A stretch of DNA of 64,000 nucleotides, taken from NCBI RefSeq assembly GCF_040436345.1, contig NC_133215.1, positions 24,727,806 through 24,791,805 of the forward strand, written 5' to 3'. Positions 1 through 14,800 of this stretch are shown piece by piece (position 1 is the first letter of the stretch; each line of letters starts with the position of its first letter). The position numbers were made by a program, and so were the translations under genes. The notes beneath the pieces are model-generated. The model ran no database searches, was not told the DNA's origin, and saw only the letters and a program-made list of their open reading frames with translations. This DNA is from Pagrus major. Taxonomy: Eukaryota; Chordata; Actinopteri; Spariformes; Sparidae.

Positions 1-3000
1 GGGATCCGCTGACATTGAGTGTCAAACTGGGTGCTGAGAGCTGTGGGCCAGGTGACTAAGTCTCCGAACAGCTTGCTTGGACAGAGTAACATCAGAGATC
101 TTGCTGGCTTGTCAAAGTTGCTGCCGACAAAAAGAAGTATGGAGTTCGCACAGGCTGAAGGGAAAGTCTAACCTTACAGCAGCTATAGCTACTGACACAG
201 TAGCCTAAAGTTTGACAAAACAACAGTCCTTGTTTCTTAATCCTCTGGTCAGTCAAAAAAATGAGGGGGAGCTAAGTGAATAAGGGGCAGAATTACAGGG
301 AAATTGAGAGCTCAAATTATCAGATTAAAAGAAAGAAAAAAGAAAGAATTTCCATAGCAATAGTATGTATTAGAGAAATATTTCCCAGGTAGGCTTTCAA
401 CCACAGGAAGCATCACAAGACTCTGAGGTGAAGTAATACGAGGTGAGGGGGAAGATTGTGTTGGCTCTGACAACTGAGCCTGGCCAGCCATTTTTCCTGC
501 AGCTCTGAAATAGTTATTTATAGCTGCTGCCCGGGTGTAGACAGTAAATTTCTTCTTCACTGGCTGCTGCTGTGCTGTCCAATTTTCATTTATGAAATTC
601 TGCAGTTCCAGCTATAAACGTATGAAATCTCACATTACATTTTTCACAGGCCTACTAATTTGTTCCACTGATGAGTAGCTGCAGGTTACAGTAATGAACA
701 CCTAACTAGAGTCTTCCCTGACAGTGGTCAGCAACATCAGAGCTATATTGGTGTACAAGGTGACGTAGCAATGATTCCCAAAACCCCTCCTTCAATCCCT
801 CTCTCCCTCCGTTCTTCATTTCATATCACCCTCTCTCTCAGGTTCTTACCTCACTCCCACTCTGCTCCATTTCTGTCCAAAGCAAGTATTGCATTTTACC
901 ATCTGTCACTGCTGTCATGCTTACAAATACCAATGAAACCCAGTTACGTCGTCCCACTAGCTGACTTCCTAGCCAATGGCAGTACAGCACCCTTCTCATC
1001 TCTCATCATTGAAAAATACTTCATTCCATTTGGACAGCTAGCCTTAAGGTTTCAAAACAAATCAAAATATAGCATTAGTGATAAAAAAAAATAATAATGT
1101 ATTGAGAGGAAACAAGCAGTCCAAGCCCAACACGACTGCGGCAGGTGGTTGAACATGCTTGCCAAGGGAAGCCCTGCAGGTCGAAACTACTGTTCAGGAA
1201 ACAAAAGATCACAAATAATACTGTTCACTCAGTGTAATATACACCAAATAAGAGCAATCATAAAATTTATAATATATAATATATAATAATAAAATATAAC
1301 ATACAGTAACAAAGTTGTTTAAAGATTTTTTTTAAAAGACCTCCACCTTCCACATACTCTCACTACCTGATGTGGGAAATTGCATTTTAGTATGTTCATG
1401 AGCCATAACACCTCTGGAATGATTTCCAGGGTGGAACTCAACACTTCAGTTTTTGCATCAAGAATGTTATTGAAAATGATAAAGACCCAAGGCAAGCATG
1501 TGCAGGATTCCCTACATGAATGTGCCTGTACAAAATCAGACAGAAAAAAGCATAAGAAAAATAGAAGACTGGAGGAAACAACTTTTTAAAGATAATATAT
1601 CTAATTCTGATTCTGTTCAGAGTGAGGGGAACTTGATTGAAAGCACAGTAAGGAGGACAACTTCCTTGGTTAGTAGTGGTCCCATGCAAAAATGTCTAAA
1701 GGAAGCCGGAGAAAGATAAAGACATGATAAATAATGGTATGGCCTATCGTTGAGTCACATAAGCAAGTTCAGTATTTGGCACATCTAAGCGACCCAATAT
1801 TGAGCACTGACATAGTAAAGAGGTTATGAGGATTAGAGTAAATAATAGAATGGTGATGCTAATACTTGAGAATCTGATCATTTCTGCTAAAATTACAGTA
1901 CTGACAACTGTTTAACTAAGATGGATTCCACTCAAATAATGAGTATAGTTCAGCCATCTTGAGTTAAGAATGAAAATGGATTAATATGGTTGTCTCAAGT
2001 GTCCTGAAAGGTTGAAATACAGTATCATGCTATCACATTTTAAAAATAAATCAATAGGCACACCACAAGGCAATCTTGCTTAAAGTGAAGAGAACAGATG
2101 GGTGAAACATTCAGGGGAAAACAGCCAATCACACACACACGCACACACGTGGTGGACACAATACCGGTCTGACAGTGACAGGGAGGGCAGTGCTGCCATA
2201 TGGCTCGACATGTCTCACCCCAGGAAGCTGCTGGCATCACAGGCTGCTCAAATAGCCATTAGTACAAATTACACAAACAATGAAAGTGACTGAACTCAGC
2301 AACTTTTTGAACAGCTGCCCTGCCGAACCCCCAAAATGACACATGAACAAAAGAGGGAAAGGGAAAAAGAGAAAGTTGCCCAGCAAAACCCCAGTGTAAG
2401 TGAGAAATCCCCCTCAAAGCCGGTGGACAGAATGGGTTGGCTATGCCCCGAAGTAATGACTATCGAGGGATTTCTCTATGCAGCCTGGTCACTGAACTAA
2501 TACACTCTCATAAAATAGAAACAATAAAATAAGACTATACTATTTTGTGTTTTATATTTTATGGCCACAAATATACAGTATCAAGATCTCGCTTGAGTTT
2601 CATTTGTGTAAAATTCGAAACTAAACTAAAATTAAGCTTTTTTCCACACAGCATCTGAGACTGGGGAAACCTGCCAGGCCAAGCGTGTCACATCTGAAGA
2701 AAAAATGACATGGTAGGATCGACTTATTTGTTCAGAAAGTGCTTGTGAATTATATGGGGAGGTATTATTAACGCCTGTGCAAGACAATACCTTTTCACAC
2801 AGTCAATCTGAGATGGAGAAGTTTTATCCTCACTTTACTGTCTGCAAGGGGTAATTGGAAAATCCACACTGCATTGAGGCAGGAAGGTTCCTGCTAAGCT
2901 ACCTTCACATTGATGAGTCATTGACAGCTGCATCTGAGTTGTTCCAGACCCACACACGCAAACATGAATGCAATTTTATTTATTTCATTTGCACTATACA

Positions 3001-5100
3001 CACTCACACTGTACAGGTTTTAGCTATGATAGTTCATGTTAGTAAGATAAACAAGGAAGAACAGATTTATATCAGCAGTGCAATTATAGCAAATTACTTC
3101 ATAACAACAATCTCAAAAGGCAGCTCATAAGCTGCCACATGTGCCCTCCCACCTCCCTGAGGGGCAATTGATTACCTGGGAGGTTAATCAACAGGAAGCT
3201 CTTTGGTATGGTTTTTGACCTTGTGCTGACAAACAGGGACCCCCTAGGCGCCCTCCCTCGTCACACTGGGTATTTTAGGTGGCCAATTAGCATGCCTGAT
3301 TTCTAATCTATCCCCCACTGCCAGGCATTACAGCAGTGCTCTATCATTTTCTCTTTCTGTGTATGCATCTACAACTCGCTCTCTTAGCGTCTCCTTACCT
3401 ATTTAAAGTTTTTCCGTTTCACCCTGTCTTACATCCTATTTTCTTCCTCTCTTTAGTCATGCAAACACACACACAACTCTTCATCCATACCTGACCCTGA
3501 TTGCAGCAGCAGTGAGACTAATAACAAAAGCCAGGAAAGTGGAGGTTGACGTAAGATTGGTTCCACCTTGGAGCCAGCAACATGAGCTAATGTTGGAAAT
3601 GGGGAATTTAAGAATGCAAATGTAAACTCTTATTCCAGGTTGAGCCACAAACATGCACAAAAAAGGTATGAAAGACATGGAGATACCATGTCTCTAACAG
3701 CATAGTTTGTGAGCATCTTGAAGTAAAACTAGGGTACTTGTTTACCTTGAAACCCTGAGCTGTAGCTTTACCTCTTCCCACATCACCAGGTAATCACATG
3801 ACTGTCTTGTCTAGTATGAACACTAGAAAGGATGGTAAGAAAAGTCCATCACACTTGCCTAAAGTTGGATATACTGGAATCAGATTTGTTTGGACTATGC
3901 CCTCAACCAAAATGTCAAACCAAAAGTAAGCTAAAACCAACTATACTTCTATGCGGTCAACTTATGTGGATGAGTATGCATGTGTAGACAAATGTGCATC
4001 CATGTGGGAAGAGAATCTAAGAGAAAAAGATTATATTGGTGGAAAAAAAGAACATGTCAAAGACTAAAAGCAATGTAGAGAGTTACAAAACAGTGATGAG
4101 TCAAGTGTAATGATAGAATGAAGAGGATTATTTTGCTTTCATTCACTCACTTGCCATTAACCTGCACGACTAATGAACTGTAAGAACAGTTATAACATTG
4201 TTATTAAAGCTAAAGAGCTCAGAGCTTTTTTTAACAATAATCCCAACACCCAGCAATTCACTCTGAGCTTCAAACTTGTTGTTACATCAACACAATGATG
4301 ATGCATGACCTGACCTAGTTTCCAAAGTAACTATTTTAGTGTTATGTAAGGTTCTTGCTGTGACTCACTCCAGACCCACAAACCTTTACATGACTCACCA
4401 CTACACCCAAAATATACTACATTTTGAACTTTTGCAGCTCCACACAATGACACTCAATGGCACTTAAATTTAAGAGGAGGTTGAGCTTCATCACAGATCA
4501 GACTCTTGAAATTGAGGGATGATTGTAGACAAAGGTAGATATATGCTCATGCATATATGCAAAGGCACATAGCCTCCCAGGTAATGCTGCTGGAACCAAC
4601 ATTCACCTCCTTATAAACCTATGTGCTGAGGCTCCATTGGTTTTGTGAAAACCATGTTTTGACTGCATGACTTTGGTCAACTTTTGCAGTTTTAGATTAA
4701 GGTAAGAAATAACACACTTTACTAATTAAACAAACAGGTCCAGAGGCACTGGTCAGTGGCCAGAAGATAAAACTGCTTTTAGGCCTGCTGACTCACACTA
4801 TAACTTTCTGCAGAACCATATTGTCTTCTTAATCTGAAAATAAACCAAGTGTAACTGGTTGTTTTGCTGATAAGGACCAGGCCTTCTGATATGTTGATTG
4901 ACAGTGAGATAGACCAGTCAGTTTGTGTGGAAGCCTCACTTTAATGATGGATAGGATGCCTACACTCTGCTAGGACTGATAGGATTAAAACATTTCAGCT
5001 GGATTTCTGCAGGAAGAAACCTGATTTCTTGGACATGAGTAAATCTAAGTAAATTTCCCTATATGAGAAAAGCCAAGAGAGACGAGTAAGCTATTTGTAA
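1..5100. other. Spacer, no recognised gene
   Basis: AT-rich spacer with a TAATATATAATA-type low-complexity tract near 1265-1300 and a short CA run at 2131-2148. Open frames here are short and show no familiar protein. RBM20 would be expected further along on this side, but no exon of it was found. Confidence 0.6.
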
Positions 5101-5112
5101 AACCCCAACACA

Positions 5113-5242
5113 GTATAAAAATACTCTGCGCTCTCCCACTAGAGAGCCAGTCCTCTCACTGAGCTAAGCCGTCAGTCTAACTGCTCTGACCAAAAAGAGA
5201 AAAATAAAACTCTTCAAGTTGCAGAGTCATATATCACTACAG
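5113..5242 (+). promoter_or_regulatory. Candidate TATA promoter with short first exon
   Basis: GTATAAAAATA (5113-5123) is a strong TATA match. About 100 bases downstream of the expected start, CTACAG is followed by GTAATT, a usable splice donor at 5243. No ORF begins in the interval, so any product would be a 5' UTR or noncoding exon. This is a motif coincidence unless transcripts support it. Confidence 0.2.
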
Positions 5243-5249
5243 GTAATTA

Positions 5250-8200
5250 ATAGAGCATTGCTTTTAATGCACTTTAAATATGCCACTCTGGTAGGTTAAG
5301 GGGGCATCTCTGATTACTGACCAACTGCATGTAAATGCATGATATCACCATGTTATTGCACAACACATTACCACATTCTCTAATTTCCTTTTCCTGTTTC
5401 CTAATTTCTTCTGAAAACCTGGAATCGTTTTTTCATGTAGTTGTTAAAACATTTTATATTCATAGATGCTAATCAACCTTGCAGGGATGCTCTGTGAAAT
5501 TAACTCAGTTTTTGAGTTTGGAAAACATATTCATAAACGACTGCCCTAAATTAATTTACTATTACAGTGCAGAGAGTTTGGCAAAGTGCCATGGTTTTTG
5601 ATTACAGGAAAGATAATACAAAGTGGGCTTGATGACAGATTGAGTGGGTCTCACTGGTGGCGATGAAGTCTCATGAGAGTCACTCTTCCTATTGCCATCC
5701 TGCTTAGCCCATTTAAATCTAATCCCTAAACGTAAATCTGTTCCAAAGTTTTGCGGATCCCACTGGTGTAAAATCTGCAGCTAAAGTGCGAAATAGGAAA
5801 GAGTGGTTAAGTTCATGTGTAACTGTAGCTACAGTGTTTCTGCAAAACAGAGTTCCTTTATTGTAAACATAGTACTCTTTACAGTACCCAGGAGACAAAC
5901 TGCAACATAAAACTCTCCTCTCACCACAGCAACTGACAGACACTGTGGACAGCATTATCAATATTTTTCCACAGAAACACTACTACACAAGTCAAATGTA
6001 TACTTCGTGTATACTAACTAAAAGCCACTATCGTCACACAACTTAAAGGGTAAGATCAAATATACAACTTTTTACACCAAAATTTAAGGTTTTTTTAAAC
6101 ATGGGTAGAGCGTAGAGCGGTAGTAGAGAAAATACTAAAAATAGGCGATTGATTTCTTTTCTATTGCCAGGAGACGAAGTTTGCATTTCTGTTTTTTGTT
6201 TCTTTTCATTTTCGTTCATTATCACAAATGCTCTGAAAGAAAAGAGAACAGTAGAAACAGCAGATCATATGCCTCGTCAGACTTCATCCAGAAGACATTA
6301 AACTTAAAGGAAAAAAAAAATCAATAGCATTCTGAATTAGACAAATGTTTTTTTCTGGAATTGATGATGGTTGTAGCTAAGGACTGAGCCATCTTGCTTC
6401 ATTCTCATCTCTGTTGAGAGTTGCACATGCGCAGATGATCTGACTACTGATCAGACAGCTGAAAAGGCTCGGACAGTGACACAGAAGCCACTGACTATGT
6501 TACTGTTGTCACTATGAAAATATCTTAGTCTTTCTTTCAAACTCGGTGCCGACTGAGCGATGTTCGAGCCCGCCTTGAACAGAGACGGATGGAAAAGGTC
6601 TAACAAGCCAGCGTCTTTAACTTTTATACAGGTCACAGCATTGCGACTGACAATGGGGAAAAATTATGGTGGCCATCCACATCTGTGTCGTGTCTCCATG
6701 ACAGCCGCTCGGAGCTGGAGCCAACAATCACCTGCGACTACTGCTGAATCATTTGACGTGGGAGTGGATGCAAATTGCACCCACATTAAAGACAAAAGCC
6801 AGATGTTTCGGGTGTAACTGGATTTTTTGTGTGAAAGGGGTAATAGCTGTATATTAATACCTTTAGTTTTTAGCATGCCAAGGGAATGTATATTAAAATA
6901 ATGGTGAAAAAAATTGTCAAACAGTAATGGTTTGATTCATTTAACTTAGATTGCAAAAGGATGGATACATAAACCTAAAATAAATCATTGGTAGGGCTTT
7001 TGTAACATCGGACAGATATAACAAGCAATTAAATAAAGTAAGTCTTTTGATCATCTTAGTCAGCAAAGGTCTCAAAGGTCACAAATGAACAGTTGACCAT
7101 TCATGTAAAAAACACTGTCCACATTTAAATCCATCTAAGCAAAGACAAAATGGAGTTCATTTTAAGTGGAAGTAATACAAGATGAATGAGATGGATTTGC
7201 TTATGACTCCATATGAGGCAGACAGTAGAGTTGGAAAATAGGAGAGCATTGACACATTTGATGCTGTGTTGACTTTGTACTCCGGCACAATGGAGTCATT
7301 GTCAGTTACTATAAGGTTAAAGGGCTAGTGCTTAGCTTTAATTGCAACGTGTTAAGATTAGATAAAACATACAAGGACCCTTGTCCTTTTCATATGTAGT
7401 CCACCAATTTTAAGGGAAGAGACAGTAATTTCATCAGTTAGCGTTACTTAAATAAAGTCTTCTTTTAATATGTGGTCACAGATCCCTTGTAGTCAATAAC
7501 TGCAAACATTCTCACTCTTGCTGGTTTCTATGGGCTTTTTGTCCCAAATTACTCCACAGTTGCCTTACTGTATTTGTGTGTTTCTGGTGATTGATTTGCT
7601 GGATTGTCCTAAAATCAGGGGCTAAAATAGGGCTAGAAGTCCTGCACCACTGAAATAGTATGTACACTATGTGAACACCTACAAACATCCTTAAAGCTCA
7701 TATCAAACATCATCATTTCAATCCAAATGCTATATGCTGGACTAGTTCATAAAAACAAAACTGATTGTACTATGTTACAAGAATAAAAAACATATTCTGA
7801 CATTTTTTATTTATCTACCATGGCACAGTATCAACAGCCTTCATTTATTTTGACATCAGCCACAAGGGAACAAGGCGTTCTCAACTGTCAACAACTCAAC
7901 GTAATGTCAGCGGTCCTGTTCACCTGCTTCCTCAGTTGGCAGAGGCTGGTATCACAATCAACTCCCAATACTCCACAGTGAATTACAGACATTTCCATCT
8001 ATTAGCAATGCTATAGATCCTATCTGCAAATTACAATTGTTGAGTTGTACAGTTATATATTAACCTCTATCTCTGAATACAAGTCTGAATACCCAATATT
8101 CCAAAGACACCTGCTGGTAAAAGCAGATGGGGAGGGCTGGAGGGTGGGTTGGATAGATAATTTATACACTGCCCACCTGATAGCATATGTTCTGAATGTG

Positions 8201-8804
8201 CCAGACTGAGAACAGCCGCTATCATCCACTGCCTCAGCTTTTCCTCATGCCTCAGACGAGAGAAAACAAATAGGAATGGGTCAAAAAGCAACATGAGCCA
8301 ACCCTATTACATGACCGACTGTATCCTAATACAACCACAAATCACCAAGCCCCCTCAAGCTGCCACTCATTGCCACATAAGATTCAAAGCATATAGAAGT
8401 GTGAACAGTGCTTATGTCGCCTCTCTGACTTGTTCATTGGAGTCTCATACATAGAGTGTAATAATTTGGTGACAACAAATAAACAGTTAATTTGATTGAT
8501 AAGACTACTGATGGTAATAATCTTCCTTTGATATAAAATAACATCTATGACCTTGTTGGACACTGCTGACTCCAGACTCATAAATCTGGATCTGTAAGAT
8601 GCTTGTTTTAAAACCTACACGTTTCTTTACTACCCAAACAACAAACAAGTCAGTATAGTAATGCTTAAATGCTTAAATACAAAATAGAGATGTAAAATTA
8701 TTAAACTGCAAGATCACACAAGGTCTGGAATGACTATGCGTGATATAGTCTTTCAATATAATACAGTCCCTTTGAATCACTGATAGAAGTTAATCAACTA
8801 ACTA

Positions 8805-8870
<66 letters not shown>

Positions 8871-11800
8871 GCACCTGTGTGTGGCGGAGGTACAGTAAAT
8901 TTGATTTCCTGTTCTCTGGCCCTCACATCATGTGGACGAAAGCAAAATGCCTTTGGGGTGAGAGCACGTGCTACAATCTCCCCTGGTCTCAGCTGTTGGT
9001 GCCGGCCTAACAGAGCAGAGCAGAGCAGAGCGGCTGCGTGGGACTTAAAACAGGAGGTGGGTGTATGTGTCACTTAGACACCCCCACTCTCCTGGTAAAA
9101 CTGGAGGGCAACATGCTTTCAGTACATTCTCAAAATTTGCAGCAGAGGCGGTTCAGTGAACTCTGTGTATGATGTGTGACCTTGGCTAATGGTTGCCGTA
9201 TTGCAGGGTGATTTATTTAAAATAATAAGAAAAACTGGAAGACACGAGCAATAACACACTAAATAGTGATCAATTATTAATTATATTATAGTCTTTCCCA
9301 AATTGTCTTGTCTTGGTGAATCCTCCCTACACTTCATTGCCAAAGAGCCATTTACTTTACTACTTAAATTTGTGGACATACATTTTTTTTAAGCCTCACT
9401 AAAAGATTTGCAGGATTTATACAAATGAATAAATACAAGAAGCAAGAAAAGGAGTTGGTGCAGAAGAATGGGATAACTGTTCAAAGAACAGAAAAACTTC
9501 ACGTACAAACATTTAACTTAGATTTTGATCTCAGGCAAATTGTACATTGTCATTAATATACAGTGATACATTCCAACAATGTGATAAAAAACATTTTACA
9601 ACTGCTATTTTGGCTATTTTGTCGATCTTCACAGCAGCACAGCAGAGCACTTCCTGTATTTGCACTGATGGTTGAGTTTCAACGCAGAATTTACATGATA
9701 TTTAAATATATTCAAGATTTGATTGTCACAAGGGGGCACTTGTCCTTTATGATCCATCAGTCATCTTTTAGTGGAATGACTGACGTCTGGTTAATGTTAA
9801 TACAATGATCCATTCAAATGTGCATGCGGCATGAGGAATGCCTAAGCCATATGGTTTGGATGTGCACAAAATTGTTGTCATTTCTGTCTGCCATTTCCTG
9901 GATTTTCTTTCTTATGCTTCTGACCTTAATACTGTTAAGCATCTGAGGGTATGGCCTTGCAATATGAAAGCAAAAAAAAGTGAGTTAGAATCTCATATTA
10001 TTTCTAGACATAGAGAAGGTTAACTGTACAGTAAGTTCCTCAAAAACATTATATCTTATAATTGGTAAGAAAATCACTAGTGATTAGTGCTGTTGTGAAA
10101 ATGTGGATTGAATAAAATTCAAGTGTAAAATGTATAGAATGTTCATTTAAGCACATATAAAAACCCAGACACAACACAAAAAAAACACACACAGTCCCTA
10201 TACACACACATAAAGACAGATACACAAGTTTCAGATCTTCAATCAAATCTCAAAATTAACACTTGTCTCATATTTGTCTCATGTTAATATGATGCTTGCG
10301 GCCTGCACCTTATATTTCCTAAGGGGCTGCGCACTTCATTAGTTTCATATGAACAACCTTTTAAATTTAGACTGTGTTCACACTAAGACCTTTAAACTCT
10401 GCCAGGTCATATATTTAAGCATTAGAGACTGGGAGAGTAGTGATGAAGAGTTAATCCCAAAGGTCTGATTGATTCATTATACTTAGAGCTAAGGTCAACT
10501 CCTGCTTAATAATCCAGGGAGTCAAAGTCTACCAAAGTTAAGTCTTTGTCCGCAAGACTGTAACTTTTTGGTCTGAAAGTAGATACAAACTATTACAGTC
10601 ATTCGTTTTATTCAAATGTCATATCTGTATTGACAAATGAATTCAGTGCAATGAAATGTAATTCACTATTATTATATTAAGATATTATTATAAGCTATCG
10701 ACTACTTGGAACCCTGTACTGACAATACTGTAACATTCTGGTTGGCTCTGTGATAGCCAGTCACACAATAGCACTATATTACAATCAATACAGTTTCAGG
10801 AGCAAAAGTATTATAAGTAACCATTATAGTATCTGACCAGTCTTATGGTTTATTGTATGTCAGTTTGCCGCTGCTACTGATGATTCCAGATGAATTTAAT
10901 CAAGCCATGAAACCAGAAATTATATCACAGCTTCTCATTTCATTAACTGATTGACATTTTTCTGTATCACGTAAAAGGACGATCACTTGAGACCACTGGT
11001 CACATTACAGATACATTTATAGCAGCACCAGACCAAAACTCTGAAACTGTGATGATTTCAGGATTAACTGGTGTATCCCACTCAAGCCTGTCCAAGTTAT
11101 GTGCAAATCTCATTGGTAAATATATACAGATGGAAATATTTGACAACACTCTTTTCTCATTGCTATCTTTTAATGTTGGTACAGTGTATAAAGACATTTA
11201 AGCCTCTTTAACTCTGCCCACTCCCTTTGTTCCAGATAGTTAGCCCTGCTAAGTCTACCAACTCAACGCCTGTAAACCCTTCCCCACTAAGGCATAATAC
11301 TGTAGGCTTCAGGATGAGAACCACAAACTATATCAAATCTACAGTACTGGTGGATATTTGGGGACAAGTTTACTGATGAAATCAGACATCAGCAGGTTGC
11401 ACGAACTCTGGTATAACAGTAAAACGAAAGCCAAATGACAAATACAAAGTTGACTTCAAACAGTTTTTGCATTGTGCGCAATTTTATTGTGTGCAATAAT
11501 ACCGCAAACCAACTGAAACCAATAAAACAATCTAAGCAGAAGAGTTACAGAACCTTTAAAGCTGCAGTAGCCAAAATTAGTATTTAAAAATGAACACACT
11601 CTTGTATTTTCCATTTAAGCTCCGTCTCCACAAGTACTGGGTATAATTTCTATAAATGTATTTTGCCATGAACATATTTTACAGACTGCAAACCATCCCA
11701 AGTAAAAAGTTAAAAGCATTTTTTCGAGAGCTGTGTGGCAAGATTATGTTGCTTTGTGACTTTTAATTATCCACAGGGGCATGGGGCATACTTCTTTGTG

Positions 11801-14800
11801 ATTTAGGCTGATATCTTGGGTGTTGTTTTTATGCTGTTTTAATTATATAATTATAGGATGCACCTAGACTTGACTTATGTCAACCCAATAACGAACGGCA
11901 ATATGGCAATAGTAACTATGAGGCTTCAGAGGTCCCTGCCTGGTGCCATGCAACTGTCAGCCATTTAACATCAAGATTAGCCACAGTTGTTGCCACGTGT
12001 CAACACAGCAATGAACACATGCTTAAGGTGGTGGTGGGAAGGGAGATGGTAGCAAGACTACAGAAGGTGGAGCAATAAATATATAATTCCTGTAAGCAAA
12101 GGGAGAGAAACATCTACTAAATCCGTATAAGATGTAGCCTATTGATAGGAACTGTTGCTGAAGAAGAGATAACATGGAACCCTGGGCCAGTGAGGCTTTT
12201 ATGTTAATATTATAAACAACCTTAAATAGTATAACCCTAAACACATTTTGTCGGAGGCAACACACACACTGGCCATTGTTTAAACACTTCCTTTCCTTTT
12301 CCTATCACCACCTAGCCTGTATGGGTGAACTCTGAACCACATTTGAGTCGCAGGATTTGAAGAAAAAACATTTGTGTCCATCAAAATAAAATACACACAG
12401 CATTGATTTTGCTCAGTCTTGTTCAAACAAATGCCGCAGATTTCCCCAATGTCACAGAGCAGTAAAGCCAGCTCCCTAATCAATCGTCACATCTAAGTCC
12501 AGACAAGCGTTGGGACAAGTTACATGAGGTGAAGGAAAGATTAGCTCTTGTTAATCATGTGGGACAGGACTGAAACTCTCACTTCACCAGTCAGGTTACT
12601 TGCAACTGTTGCAATATTTTAAAGATTTAACCACATATCCAGTCAGACAGAGATAGATGGGCTTATTATAGATCAGTTATGGAACTAGTAAAAACAACGT
12701 AAAATCACACCTCCTGTTCTAGACAGAAAAATCATCTTTCATTACAACATAGCAAAGTGCAGGATTCAACTAACAAACATTAATGGCTTAACCATGTAGA
12801 ATATAATGATTGCAGAAAAATCAAATGCATGTTTTCCATTAAATCAGTGACAATGCCACCAGTTTTAAGCCATAGTTAAATATATAAAAATAGGTTAAAT
12901 AAATAAATAAATGAATACGAGGGGCTGAAGAATTTGAAAATAAATTTCCTTGCAATCTTTTTGTATATATGTCCATTACTCCATCATTACTTATCTGTTC
13001 TAACGTTGTTGAAATTACAGACACAGGAGCGATGTGAACTAACTAGCAGGTTTTACAACTAACTACAAAGAGAAAAGGCAACATGACATCTGAAGGATTT
13101 ATTCTATACTGCTTCACAGCAAAAGGCACCCTTTACACCGCTGAGTGTCGGGAAAGCAATATAAAAACCATCTGGTGCCGGCAGGTTATGCCGTGAAATG
13201 CACTTTGCTGGCACCACAGTTCAAGAAAAAAAATCAAACTGATAAACGCATAAACCATGACACCCAATACAGCAGAATGAATGACAGAAAAACACAACTC
13301 AGTGAGATTTACCTTTCCCGCAGCATTTTCACACGTCGGTGTACTGATGAAGAGCAACAGGGACAGTGGTACAAGGTAAAAATTGCTTAGACCACTTTCC
13401 CGTCTGTGACGTGCTGTCAGAGTGATATAGAGCCAGCAGGTGGGAAAGAGCGGTGAGGAAAGTGAAATTGTAAAAACAGGGAAAGGACAAATGGTAATGT
13501 GAAAATGATGAGTCAAAACATGTTAACCACGCTTAACTAATCTCTGTCTCTGACAACAATTCTCTTGAGGCACAATCCATCACAGAGTACTCATCATCAA
13601 CCAAAAGAAAAGTGAGCTTATCCTCAACCATAATTCTGGCCACCTGGGTCCTTCAGCCGTACTCACGGACTTGCTAAAGCAATGACAAAAGCATCATACC
13701 TTCTCTAAGAAACATTTGTAGTTTAACCTGTCAGGAGTATATTAACAGTTTGAGAAATTAACAAATTAAATTAAATATTTGGTGGCCTGACCAACACAGA
13801 ATAGATTTGTATCCCTTAAGGGACTTAAAACCACAATCTTGATCCTGTAACAGTATAACTGAAACCCTGACAAGAGTTGAGATGACAACTATGACTGCAT
13901 TATCATCAGAACTCGAACAGAACAAGGTCCATGTTATTCACTCAAAATATATGAACTATATGTTTTATGAGTTTGTTCTTAATTTTTCTTAAAAGCGGAC
14001 ATTTAGAGGGCATTAAAGAAAACTGCAAGAGGTTGTAAAAAAAAGAGTGCGAGTGTTAAAAAAGGATTAAGATATTGACAGCTGTTCCCTCCAAGTTGCC
14101 CCCATTCACTTATTCCTTCACCCAATCACATCCCAGATCTTATCCCTCTTGGACCTGGTTCATGTAAATTTATGATTTGTGATACTGAGCTATATAAATA
14201 AAATGTATTTGATTTGACTTAACTATATTGTAGGCCTCATATGCTGTTTTTGCAATGTAGGCCAATCAATTAATTTGAGTGTAACTATAAATTAATTGCA
14301 ATATACACTACTGTATCAGTACAGCAAGTAAAATGGCATCATACAGTATCTGCAATTATAATGGCATAAATATATAACCTAGTGTGTATATGGTTTTAAA
14401 TAGTTGTTTATTAACAGACCATTATAAAAATATATTTCTCAGAAGTAATCTTATTTGCCACCACAAAATTTTAGACAACCCAGCAGGATATCATGTTGGG
14501 CAGAACATCCTTAATTCGTTGATGATCTAAAATAAGCAGCAGACTGAAAATCCATGTATGGACTGTTGGACTCTTACTAAATGTTGCCACCAACACAATT
14601 ACACAAAATACACACAATTTCATTTCACGCTCCTCTTCATTATCACTACTGGGTCCACGACAACTCTTTGACCATTAAAGCCAGTTTCCAGTAGCATCCA
14701 GTACAGCACGAACTAAGGCTGCTATGGACAACACTTTCTTAAATGGCAACAATCTGATATATAATCCTTAATAAAAACAACATGTTTGTCACCATCACTG

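Noticed and set aside
8798..9077. Cysteine/valine and histidine/threonine repeat frames on both strands
   Set aside because: Direct translation of the (TG)n microsatellite.
13133..13516. 127-codon minus-strand frame
   Set aside because: Hydrophobic and serine/leucine-rich with no domain; typical of chance frames from pyrimidine-rich DNA.
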